Positions 1 to 6,863 of a stretch of 15,303 bases of DNA are shown piece by piece. Origin of the DNA: Alphaproteobacteria bacterium UBA1908 (GTDB lineage: Bacteria; Pseudomonadota; Alphaproteobacteria; Caedimonadales; UBA1908); assembly GCA_002337525.1 (NCBI GenBank), contig DDGG01000014.1:1-15303 (forward strand), given 5' to 3'. The notes under the pieces were generated by a model that was not told the DNA's origin, ran no database searches, and saw only the letters and a program-made list of their open reading frames with translations. The position numbers and the translations under genes were made by a program. Positions within the stretch are counted from its first letter, which is position 1, and each line of letters starts with the position of its first letter.

Positions 1-185
1 CGTCAGGATCCAAAACAAACTGGAGTGCGGCTTCAAAGATAACTGGATTCTTCCCTCGCTCCGCTCCCTCTGAATGACGTAAAAGAGATGCTCAGTCTGA
101 ATGACGTAAAGGGGAGGATCCGTTTGGATGACTTAAGAAAGAAATATCCTGAATGATAGAGACGCCATCGTGAGGAGACGCGCCT

Positions 186-270
186 GTCCTTCAGGGTGGG
201 ACACTTTCACTCTCTCGTCATCCGGGGCGAGACACCGCCACCTCCCGGTCATCCAGAGCGAGACACCGTC
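186..270. repeat. About three 31-bp tandem units between the duplicated blocks
   Basis: Units start near 186, 217 and 248. The second and third agree at 20 of the first 23 bases (GTCATCC...GCGAGACACCG); the first is more diverged, about 15 of 23. The family differs in sequence and period from the 27-bp units on either side, so the region is a composite array. No gene or promoter is evident within it. Confidence 0.65.
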
Positions 271-338
271 GACCGTCAGGATCCAAAACAAACTGGAGTG
301 CGGCTTCAAAGATAACTGGATTCTTCCCTCGCTCCGCT

Positions 339-419
339 CCCTCTGAATGACGTAAAAGAGATGCTCCCTCTGAATGACGTAAAGGGGAGACTCCCTCTGG
401 ACGACGTAAGAAAGAAATA
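339..419. repeat. Three 27-bp tandem units (CCCTCTGAATGACGTAA core)
   Basis: Units begin at 339, 366 and 393, each 27 bases, with core CCCTCTGAATGACGTAA; the third is diverged (GGACGACG in place of GAATGACG). The same three units, more worn, sit at 66-146 in the first copy of the larger duplication. Because 27 is nine codons, the minus strand translates as a nine-residue repeat of the RHSEGASLL type. That periodic reading frame follows from the unit length and is not by itself evidence for a protein. Confidence 0.85.
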
Positions 420-515
420 TCCATTATGACTTGGAAAATTAGCAACAATAAAGAATTACCTACTAACCAATTCCTGGATCAAAATATATGATTATAAATA
501 TTGTAGACTTTTTCG

Positions 516-1727
516 TTACTCCTGCGCAATCCAGAGTTTTTCTTCACAAGAAAGACTCTCATTCATAATTGCCTGGCGCACAGCTTTTAAAAGTCTGTTC
601 ATATAAAAGACATTATGAATAGTGAGGGCCTGCACAGCTAAAAGCTCCCTTGCCTTTAAAAGGTGATACAAATAAGCACGTGAAAAATTCTGGCATGTAT
701 GGCAGGTGCAGGTTTCATCAATTGGTCGTGCATCCTCTTTAAACTGAGCATTTGAAAGAGTAATATGCTCTTTTCCTGATATCAAACCTTTTTCATACCA
801 ATAATCAGCACGAACCAGTGCACCTCCGTGACGCGCCAAACGCGTTGGATGAACACAGTCAAATGTATCGATACCATGGCGTGCCCCATTGAAAATATCC
901 CGAACACCACCAATTCCCAAAAGGTGAACGGGTCGCTCTGGAGCAAGAAATGACATTGTGGTCTCCACGACCTCATGCATTTGATCTTTTGTTGCTCCAA
1001 GTGACCCTCCAACGGCATGGCCAAAGAAATCCTGGTCACTGACAAATTGGGCTGCTTCCCGACGTAAATCTGGATAAACTCCCCCCTGAACAATCCCGTA
1101 AAGCGCTTGGCGCCCTGTGTCCCCGCGCTTGAATTCTTCCAGGCTTCTTAAAGCCCAACGATGAGACAAATGCATTGATCTCTCTGTGTATTTTTTATCA
1201 ACATGAAAAGGCGTACACTCATCAAGAACAACAATAAGGTCTGCTCCTAACTGGCGCTGAACTTCAATTGACTTCTCTGGTGTCAGAAGATGTTCGCTGC
1301 CATCCAGGTAGGATTTAAACATAGCTCCTTCTTCTGAAATTTTTGATAGCGTTTTACGGCGCCCTCCAAAACGTTTCCCCTTGATTTCACTGGCAACAGA
1401 TCCATGACCCAAACTGAAGATCTGGAATCCACCCGAGTCCGTTAACATTGGGCCATCCCAGCCCATAAACTTATGGAGTCCCCCCATTTTTTCAACGAGG
1501 GATCCACCAGGTTGAAGCATAAGATGGTATGTATTAGAAAGAATGATCTGAGTTCCAGCTTCTTTCATTTGTTGAGGAGTTGCCCCTTTAATCGCTGCTT
1601 TTGTGGCACAAAAAATAAAAGCTGGAGTTTCAAGAGGCCCATGAGGTGTCATCAGACAGCCTGTACGAGCACGGCTTGTCGAAGATTGATGGGTTATTTC
1701 AAAGGAAAAATTTTTATAAAGTGTCAT
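516..1727 (-). CDS. tgt: Queuine/preQ1 tRNA-ribosyltransferase (tRNA-guanine transglycosylase), variant subfamily
   Basis: Replaces guanine at wobble position 34 of GUN-anticodon tRNAs with a queuosine precursor or with queuine, in the cytoplasm. Catalytic features are intact: Asp97 in TDSGGFQ (general base), Asp169-Glu170-Cys171 in LDECTPF, GIVQGG at 211-216, and the nucleophile Asp290 in GIDTFDC. The zinc site is complete: Cys340, Cys342, Cys345 and His371. At 403 residues it is longer than the E. coli enzyme (about 375). About 20 extra residues follow FSLG (roughly 107-126), and the substrate loop reads AVGGSLGATKDQM (238-250), where typical bacterial enzymes have GGLAVGE. ATG start at 1727, with AAAGG just upstream. 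The start lies inside the end of yhhQ (14-bp overlap, different frame), so the two are likely one transcript and translationally coupled. Identity is secure; whether it prefers queuine over preQ1 is inference. Confidence 0.96.
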   Translation of the reverse strand: MTLYKNFSFEITHQSSTSRARTGCLMTPHGPLETPAFIFCATKAAIKGATPQQMKEAGTQIILSNTYHLMLQPGGSLVEKMGGLHKFMGWDGPMLTDSGGFQIFSLGHGSVASEIKGKRFGGRRKTLSKISEEGAMFKSYLDGSEHLLTPEKSIEVQRQLGADLIVVLDECTPFHVDKKYTERSMHLSHRWALRSLEEFKRGDTGRQALYGIVQGGVYPDLRREAAQFVSDQDFFGHAVGGSLGATKDQMHEVVETTMSFLAPERPVHLLGIGGVRDIFNGARHGIDTFDCVHPTRLARHGGALVRADYWYEKGLISGKEHITLSNAQFKEDARPIDETCTCHTCQNFSRAYLYHLLKARELLAVQALTIHNVFYMNRLLKAVRQAIMNESLSCEEKLWIAQE

Positions 1728-2478
1728 CGGGAGCCTTTACAAGTAGTCGTCGAGCCAAATAAACAAGAGGCAGTGACCCAGCAGCCATAAGAAGTCTTAA
1801 TGCATAGGTCCCCAAAATGTACGTCCAAATAAGTGTTTTCATGGAGACAGGTATTTCAGCAAAAAGAACCCACGCTAACGTGCTGAATAAAATATTATCA
1901 ATTAAAAAAGAAGTTCCTGTTGATAAAATGGAGCGGCTCCATAAAGCTTTTTCTGGCCAAAGATCTTTTAATTTTTGAAACAGAAAAATATCCAGAAACT
2001 GACTTACAACATACGCTATTAAACTCGCAGAGAAAATGGCAATCGATGGTTTAAAAAGAACTTCAATTGCTTTATGCCCCTGAATAAAGGGGTGAGTTGA
2101 ACCTTCTCCAACAAGAGGCCTTATACCAATCGTAAGCGTCATAAGAGCTGTCACCATCAAAGCGCTTGAGAAACCAAGCCACACGGACCTTTGGGCGGCA
2201 CGACGACCATAGCACTCTGTCAAGATGTCAGAAACAGAAAATGTTAGTGAAAAAAGAATCGTCCCAAGCGCAACAGGTTCTTCCCAAAAAGTCAGATGAG
2301 TCCCTTTTAAAACCTGAATATTACCTAAAACAATTGCCAGAACGCCGTAAATATAAAGCCCCAACTTTCCGAAAAACTTTACAAAAATTAAAAGAAAAAA
2401 ACTGGCGGCAATAAAGAACAGAAATAAAGTTATCTCGGCAGGCAGAGTATTTAAAAAATCAGTAAAAGAAGAAATCAT
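1714..2478 (-). CDS. yhhQ: Queuosine precursor transporter, YhhQ/COG1738 family
   Basis: A polytopic inner-membrane protein of about 254 residues that should import a queuosine precursor (preQ0, preQ1 or queuine, depending on the subfamily). It has about six hydrophobic segments, near residues 17-36, 39-57, 69-85, 102-120, 146-168 and 195-210, with a further one near 215-240. Family signatures are SDILTECYG at about 83-91 and the AYVVSQFLDIFLFQKL stretch at about 155-170. It lies directly upstream of tgt and overlaps it by 14 bp, which strongly supports the role. The start is uncertain: ATG at 2478 is given here, but an in-frame TTG at 2484 lies 7 bases from an AAGGGA ribosome-binding site (2492-2497), a better spacing than the 13 bases to the ATG. 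A probable promoter with an overlapping dyad lies upstream. Confidence 0.93.
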   Translation of the reverse strand: MISSFTDFLNTLPAEITLFLFFIAASFFLLIFVKFFGKLGLYIYGVLAIVLGNIQVLKGTHLTFWEEPVALGTILFSLTFSVSDILTECYGRRAAQRSVWLGFSSALMVTALMTLTIGIRPLVGEGSTHPFIQGHKAIEVLFKPSIAIFSASLIAYVVSQFLDIFLFQKLKDLWPEKALWSRSILSTGTSFLIDNILFSTLAWVLFAEIPVSMKTLIWTYILGTYALRLLMAAGSLPLVYLARRLLVKAPDDTL

Positions 2479-2554
2479 TGTCAATCAAGATTCCCTTGAA
2501 TCAATAACCCTTTTTCTGCCTTATAAGGCTGAGGTTCTATGATTGGCACGAGAT

Positions 2555-2585
2555 GTTATACCGCAAACCCAGATTGTAAAGTCAA
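2555..2585 (-). promoter_or_regulatory. Candidate sigma-70 promoter for yhhQ-tgt
   Basis: On the minus strand, a TTGACT (-35, 2580-2585) is followed after 19 bases by TATAAC (-10, 2555-2560); each hexamer matches consensus at five of six positions. The spacer is longer than ideal. Transcription would begin near 2548, leaving a leader of about 65-70 bases before yhhQ. The leader contains the small palindrome GCCTTATAAGGC (2518-2529). Confidence 0.4.
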
Positions 2586-2607
2586 TTGAATTGAATTGAC
2601 TTTACAA
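2574..2607. promoter_or_regulatory. Perfect 14-bp inverted repeat, operator-like, over the yhhQ -35 region
   Basis: TTGTAAAGTCAATT (2574-2587) and its exact reverse complement (2594-2607) flank six bases. No T-run follows the stem on either strand, which argues against an intrinsic terminator for rpmB. The repeat covers the candidate -35 hexamer of yhhQ (2580-2585), so a repressor or activator site is plausible. A DNA hairpin or a small dispersed repeat is the alternative. Confidence 0.55.
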
Positions 2608-2732
2608 TAAAGAACTATTTGAAAAATGTTAATAATATATAACCATCAACAGAAGTATTTTTAAAGCAACGAATTCTTGTAGCCTATATTTTCCTATAGA
2701 TTCAGGGACTCCCTACAAAGAGCCTCCTTCAA

Positions 2733-3011
2733 CTAGGCAGAAGCTTTGTAAAGACGCTTTTTTAGAGTCCGTGCTTCAGAAGAAAGCTTTAAATTAGGAG
2801 TTTTCTTAAGGTATTGGTCAATACCGCCATTCTTTTCAACAGTACGAATCGCACGTGTTGAAACTTTCATACGAACTTTTCCAAGCACTTCACTTAAGAA
2901 AGTAACATCCTGAACATTTGGCAGAAAACGACGTCGGGTCTTGTTATTGGCATGGCTGACATTGTTTCCTGTCATCACACCTTTACCCGTAATTTCACAA
3001 CGGCGAGACAT
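2733..3011 (-). CDS. rpmB: 50S ribosomal protein L28
   Basis: A component of the large ribosomal subunit, 92 residues, the normal size for alphaproteobacterial L28. The N-terminus is the family's: MSRRCEITGKGVMTGNNVSHA, followed by the NKTRRRFLPN stretch at about 23-32 that binds rRNA. The middle segment VRMKVSTRAIRTVEKNGG (46-63) is also characteristic. ATG start at 3011 with AAGGAG at 3021-3026, nine bases away. It lies about 200 bp downstream of infC on the same strand, with its own promoter candidate in the gap, so it may be transcribed both independently and from upstream. I see no odd features in the protein. Confidence 0.97.
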   Translation of the reverse strand: MSRRCEITGKGVMTGNNVSHANNKTRRRFLPNVQDVTFLSEVLGKVRMKVSTRAIRTVEKNGGIDQYLKKTPNLKLSSEARTLKKRLYKASA

Positions 3012-3056
3012 CTATCATGACTCCTTCAATTAATGTTAAAGAAAAACTCAACAAAC

Positions 3057-3085
3057 TTATTACGCGACTTGCGACCAAAGGTCAA
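3057..3085 (-). promoter_or_regulatory. Candidate promoter for rpmB
   Basis: On the minus strand, TTGACC (3080-3085) and TAATAA (3057-3062) are separated by exactly 17 bases, about 45 bases before the rpmB start. The -35 is a good match (five of six) and the -10 is poor (three of six). The 3012-3215 gap holds nothing else that I recognise; in particular it does not encode L35. Confidence 0.35.
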
Positions 3086-3215
3086 GCCATCTAAGCTTTC
3101 TCTTGAAAAAATTCTACGTTTTTAAAACTTACAGAGAAATTTCAAATCCAGGAAAAGACACCTTTACGACTTTTTCCCCAAACTCTTTCCAAAATGAGTG
3201 CGCCTTTAAATAAGG

Positions 3216-3761
3216 TCAGGAAGAGGTGCGTGATGATAAAAGCATCAGCATCTGACGACCCTCAAGTTTGGGCTTTTGCTCAACTTTTGCAATATCAGCA
3301 ACATCTTCACACACGCGATCAAGGACTTTAAGACCAAGATCCTGGTGCGTAATCTCTCTTCCTCTAAATCGCATCGAAATCTTAACCCGGTCTCCCGCAC
3401 CTATAAACTTCTGGATGCTACGAAGCTTAACCTGATAATCATGCTCTTCAATCCCGGGACGAATCTTAACTTCTTTGATTTCGATGACTTTTTGCTTTTT
3501 CTTGGCAATAGCTTTCTTCTTTTGTTCTTCATACTTGAACTTGCCATAATCCAGAATTTTGCAAACAGGCGGATCAGCATTAGGGGAGATCTCCACGAGA
3601 TCCAACCCTAGTTCACGCGCACGCTCCACCCCTTCACGAGGAGAAACAACCCCAACCATATCACCATTTTCATCAACGAGACGTATCTTGGAAACACGAA
3701 TTTGTTCATTGACACGAGGGCCTTCATTGACAGGACCCCGGCCAGGAAATTGCTTGTTTAT
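3216..3761 (-). CDS. infC: Translation initiation factor IF-3, predicted to start at AUA
   Basis: Binds the 30S subunit, keeps subunits apart and proofreads start-codon choice. From the start proposed here it has 181 residues, the usual IF-3 length. The N-terminal domain has GPRVNEQIRVSKIRLVDENG (14-33) and the linker signature KILDYGKFKYEEQ. The C-terminal domain has the RFRGREITH stretch and ends in KPKLEGRQMLMLL. The first in-frame ATG is only at 3659, which would delete 34 conserved residues; no in-frame ATG, GTG or TTG exists between it and the upstream stop. An AUA codon at 3759-3761 lies seven bases from a strong AAGGAG (3769-3774) and gives a full-length protein beginning M-N-K-Q-F-P-G-R-G-P. 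Rare AUU-type starts are known in infC and serve autoregulation. It follows thrS after 74 bases on the same strand; rpmI and rplT, frequent neighbours, are absent. Confidence 0.95.
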   Translation of the reverse strand: MNKQFPGRGPVNEGPRVNEQIRVSKIRLVDENGDMVGVVSPREGVERARELGLDLVEISPNADPPVCKILDYGKFKYEEQKKKAIAKKKQKVIEIKEVKIRPGIEEHDYQVKLRSIQKFIGAGDRVKISMRFRGREITHQDLGLKVLDRVCEDVADIAKVEQKPKLEGRQMLMLLSSRTSS

Positions 3762-3768
3762 TTTTAAA

Positions 3769-3774
3769 CTCCTT
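3769..3774 (-). promoter_or_regulatory. Shine-Dalgarno AAGGAG that decides the infC AUA start
   Basis: AAGGAG on the minus strand, seven bases before the AUA at 3761. No ordinary start codon lies at a useful distance in any in-frame position, so this site is the main argument for the non-canonical start. Confidence 0.8.
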
Positions 3775-3835
3775 AATTACTTATTTTTTACACATCCCCA
3801 TAATGGTGAGAATATACTTTTTAGTCCATTAAACC

Positions 3836-5758
3836 CTAAACACCATTTGGCATTTTACTCTCATTTTCAAGTTTTTCAAGAGCTAGCTGAAGACTAAGGG
3901 TTTCCTGGTCTTGCGACCCAAGACGTCGTACTGTGACTTGACGTTCCTCAGATTCCCGGCGCCCGACAACAAGAATAACAGGGATTTTTCCATGGCTATG
4001 CTCACGAATTTTATAACTGATCTTTTCATTGCGCAAATCCACTTCGCATCGTAGACCTGACTGTTTCAAAAGGTTTTGTACTTCCCTGGCATAATCATTG
4101 ACATCATCCGTAATGGGCGCCACAACAACCTGTGTTGGGGCCAGCCATAAGGGAAACCTGCCCGCAAAATTTTCAATGAGAATTCCAAGAAAACGCTCAA
4201 AAGAACCAAGGATAGCCCTGTGAAGCATCACCGGACGATGTTTATTCCCATCTTCACCAACATAAGTCGCCCCAAGCCTTTCCGGGAGGACAAAATCAAC
4301 CTGTAATGTGCCACATTGCCAGTCTCGACCGATGGCATCTTTCAGAACAAATTCAAGCTTTGGACCATAAAAAGCGCCCTCTCCTGGATTCAGGGTTGTC
4401 TCAAGACCTGCTGCCTTGGAAGCTTTCAAAAGAGCTGACTCTGCTCGATCCCATGTATCATCTGTTCCGGCACGTACCTCGGGGCGATCAGAGAATTTAA
4501 CGCGCACATCGTCAAATCCAAAGTCTTTGTAAATGGACAATAAAAGCTTGGTAAAAGCAATTGTTTCTGATTCAATTTGATCTTCGGTACAGAAAATATG
4601 AGCATCATCCTGAACAAATGCTCGCACACGCATCAATCCATGAAGAGAGCCTGAGGGCTCGTTACGATGACACGCTCCAAACTCAGCCATCCTGAGAGGC
4701 AAGTCCCGGTAACTTTTATTCCCCTGATTGAAAATTTGGACATGGCAAGGACAATTCATGGGCTTAACGAGAAGATGCCGATCTTCTGCTTCTTCTGTTG
4801 CAAACATGAGTTCACGAAATTTTTCCCAATGTCCCGAGGCTTCCCACAAGGATCGATCGACGAGCTGGGGTGTATTGACCTCTTTATACTCCTCTGATTC
4901 CAAACGAGCCCGCATATAATCACGAACCTGAGTATATAAAGACCACCCTTGAGGATGCCAAAAAACACTTCCTGGAGCCTCTTCCTGTAAATGGAAAAGA
5001 CTCATTTCTTTGCCAAGACGGCGATGATCACGTTTTTCAGCTTCTTCCAGCATATAAAGATAATCTTTTAGCTGCTGTTCTGTTGGCCAGGCTGTTCCAT
5101 AAATACGTTGCAGCATCATATTATTTGAATCACCACGCCAATAGGCACCGGCCAGTTTCATCAACTTAAAAGCTTTCCCCACAAATTTTGTAGAGGGCAT
5201 ATGCGGTCCACGACACAGATCTATAAAAGAGCCCTGCTGGTAAAAACTTAAAGGCTCTTCTCCAGGGATATCCTGAATGATCTCAACCTTTAAGTCTTCT
5301 CCTATCGATTTAAAGTATTCAATGGCTTTGTCACGGGACCATATCTCACGCGTAATAGGCTCATTACGTTCAACAATTTCATGCATCTTTTTTTCAATCA
5401 GAGCCAAATCATCTTCAACAAATGATTTTTCCCGATAAACATCATAATAAAAACCATTTTCAATAGAAGGACCAATTGAAATTTGTGTTTCAGGATAGAG
5501 CTCTTTTATGGCCTGGGCAAAAACATGAGCCGCATCATGACGTAAAACATCCAGGACATCCTCTTCCTGATCTCGCGTAACAATAGCAACAGAATGGTCC
5601 TTTTCAAGAAGTCGTCTCAAATCCCACAATTCGCCATCAACCCGCATTAAAACGGCTTTTTTAGCAAGGCTCGGGCTAATATCCTTGGCAAGATCCAACC
5701 CTGTTACAGGCATGTCAAAATTTCGAATAGATCCATCAGGAAGTGTCAGGGCAACCAC
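3836..5758 (-). CDS. thrS: Threonine--tRNA ligase
   Basis: Charges tRNA-Thr and edits mischarged serine, in the cytoplasm. From the GTG start at 5758 it has 640 residues (E. coli 642). Order of domains: TGS domain (about 1-60), editing domain with His74, His78, Cys182 and His186 (motifs HDAAH and CRGPH), class II catalytic core, and C-terminal anticodon-binding domain (from about 545). The catalytic zinc ligands are Cys336 (KPMNCPCH), His386 (DDAHIF) and His513 (MLHRAILGS). Motif 2 is HRNEPSGSLHGLMRVRAF. The GTG has an AAGGA six bases upstream and makes these residue numbers fall within one or two of the E. coli ones; an in-frame TTG at 5785 would add nine residues and has a weaker site. The CPC in the zinc motif, where CPG is usual, is a small oddity. 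infC follows on the same strand. Confidence 0.97.
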   Translation of the reverse strand: MVALTLPDGSIRNFDMPVTGLDLAKDISPSLAKKAVLMRVDGELWDLRRLLEKDHSVAIVTRDQEEDVLDVLRHDAAHVFAQAIKELYPETQISIGPSIENGFYYDVYREKSFVEDDLALIEKKMHEIVERNEPITREIWSRDKAIEYFKSIGEDLKVEIIQDIPGEEPLSFYQQGSFIDLCRGPHMPSTKFVGKAFKLMKLAGAYWRGDSNNMMLQRIYGTAWPTEQQLKDYLYMLEEAEKRDHRRLGKEMSLFHLQEEAPGSVFWHPQGWSLYTQVRDYMRARLESEEYKEVNTPQLVDRSLWEASGHWEKFRELMFATEEAEDRHLLVKPMNCPCHVQIFNQGNKSYRDLPLRMAEFGACHRNEPSGSLHGLMRVRAFVQDDAHIFCTEDQIESETIAFTKLLLSIYKDFGFDDVRVKFSDRPEVRAGTDDTWDRAESALLKASKAAGLETTLNPGEGAFYGPKLEFVLKDAIGRDWQCGTLQVDFVLPERLGATYVGEDGNKHRPVMLHRAILGSFERFLGILIENFAGRFPLWLAPTQVVVAPITDDVNDYAREVQNLLKQSGLRCEVDLRNEKISYKIREHSHGKIPVILVVGRRESEERQVTVRRLGSQDQETLSLQLALEKLENESKMPNGV

Positions 5759-5764
5759 GTTCTT

Positions 5765-5769
5765 TCCTT
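5765..5769 (-). promoter_or_regulatory. Ribosome-binding site supporting the thrS GTG start
   Basis: AAGGA on the minus strand, six bases before GTG 5758. The longer reading from TTG 5785 would place this site inside the coding sequence and has only a weak GAAAG-like match ahead of it. Confidence 0.6.
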
Positions 5770-5906
5770 CACTACTGTTTTCCAAAGTAAATGTCTTTCA
5801 GGAATGACCCATCACCAGGGCTTTCGTCAAGAAGATTCTGGCCACTATTCCTCTTTTTTTAATTTTTTATCATAAGTTATCGCAATAAAATTCTACGTAT
5901 AATGAC

Positions 5907-6863
5907 TTATCGAACATTAAGAACTTTCTCAGGGTGCAAAAAAGACACCACTTGTTGGCAAACCCTTTCAACAGAAAGATCTTCAAGTTTCTCCTGAAAA
6001 AGAATCTGTACATTTTCTCCACGGGGGGCATAAACATCTGGATCCGAGGCCCCCGACCATAAAATAAAAGTTGGAGCCTTCACACCGGCCGCGATCAAGG
6101 TTGGCCCTGTATCATTGCCAATAACACACATGGCTTTGCGTGCTATTTCACCAATCTCGAAAAGGGATGCTTGCAAAGATAAGTCATATAACCCCGGCAC
6201 CCGAGACCTTAGAATTTCTGCAGGTTCTCTATCTTCTGGTCCTGCAATCAAAACAGGCTGAATATTTTTTGCTGTGAGCCAGTGTGCCAAGGTTACATAA
6301 GATGTTGCAGGCCAACGCTTATAAGCCCCGGAGAGAGAGCTTCCGGGAATTAAAAGAGCAAAAGGTTTTTTGAGAGAGAAACGTGAAATATCTGCCTTCA
6401 TCCATGATAAATCAGGATATAGTTCATCCTTGCCCCCCAACTCAAGACCCGCCACCTTAAGTTGGTCAGCAAATCGTGGGGCCGCATGCAAAAATTCCCG
6501 GTCTGAACGTATTTGAGGATGCGAGCAACCTGGAGCAATTCCTGACCAGTCAGGTTGGTCAAAAGGGCCCATCAACTTGTAGTAGAGTGAAGTTCTTTTT
6601 GAATTTTGCAAATCGAAAACAAAATCGTACCCTTTTTTCTTTAACGTTTTGCAAAATGATAGCATCTTGATAGGATTTTTATCTCTCTGATCCACAATGA
6701 CGTGGTCAAAATACCCCATTTCACAAGCCATATCCCTATACTTCGGATCAGTCAGGAGTGTTATCTGACCCTTTGGAAAATGACGTCTTATCTCAGAAAA
6801 GGCCCCTGTCGCAGTTATTAAGTCTCCCAATGCCCCATGTTTGATGACGAGAATATTATTCAT
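5907..6863 (-). CDS. Glycosyltransferase family 9 (ADP-heptose:LPS heptosyltransferase-like)
   Basis: Likely transfers a heptose or similar sugar from a nucleotide donor onto a lipid A-core or other envelope glycan at the cytoplasmic face of the inner membrane. It has 318 residues in a two-domain GT-B fold. The N-terminal KHGALGDLI (8-16) carries Asp14, the position of the catalytic base in heptosyltransferases such as WaaC. The C-terminal domain has IPGSSLSGAYKRWP (172-185) and the donor-site GNDTGP (249-254). No signal peptide or membrane segment is seen. The ATG start at 6863 lies inside the end of the upstream family 4 glycosyltransferase (8-bp overlap), so the two are translationally coupled and probably act on the same glycan. 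The exact sugar and acceptor cannot be told from sequence, so no gene symbol is given. Confidence 0.9.
   Translation of the reverse strand: MNNILVIKHGALGDLITATGAFSEIRRHFPKGQITLLTDPKYRDMACEMGYFDHVIVDQRDKNPIKMLSFCKTLKKKGYDFVFDLQNSKRTSLYYKLMGPFDQPDWSGIAPGCSHPQIRSDREFLHAAPRFADQLKVAGLELGGKDELYPDLSWMKADISRFSLKKPFALLIPGSSLSGAYKRWPATSYVTLAHWLTAKNIQPVLIAGPEDREPAEILRSRVPGLYDLSLQASLFEIGEIARKAMCVIGNDTGPTLIAAGVKAPTFILWSGASDPDVYAPRGENVQILFQEKLEDLSVERVCQQVVSFLHPEKVLNVR

Larger units (their letters stand above)
1..422. repeat. Direct duplication of a composite intergenic repeat (two copies, 273 bp apart)
   Basis: Bases 1-149 and 274-422 are two copies of the same element. The first 93 bases are identical (1-93 = 274-366); after that there are scattered substitutions to the shared GAAATATCC end. 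The interval 150-273 holds a different short repeat. The window begins exactly at the start of copy 1, so the array may continue to the left. The complement of the element begins its core with CGTCATTCAGAGGGAGCG and runs on to AAGAATCC, which resembles the widespread class of mobile-looking intergenic repeats in bacteria with a CGTCATTC end. No transposase or integrase is visible, so how it spreads is unknown. It fills nearly all of the 515 bases downstream of tgt. Confidence 0.9.

Noticed and set aside
218..448. A 76-codon open frame on the minus strand across the left-edge repeat
   Set aside because: Its content is the translation of the 27-bp and 31-bp repeats; the start lies outside any convincing ribosome-binding site and the frame is open only because 27 is a multiple of three.
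2485..2550. A preQ1 riboswitch in the yhhQ leader
   Set aside because: The leader has a small GCCTTATAAGGC palindrome and an AACC...GGTT pairing, but not the conserved loop and A-rich tail of preQ1-I or the elements of preQ1-II that I know. Too weak to call.
2574..2607. The dyad as an intrinsic terminator of rpmB
   Set aside because: There is no T-run after the stem in either direction, the stem is AT-rich, and it lies about 125 bases past the rpmB stop.
3012..3215. A possible rpmI (L35) gene between infC and rpmB
   Set aside because: None of the frames gives an L35-like basic sequence; the stretch is intergenic, with one promoter candidate.
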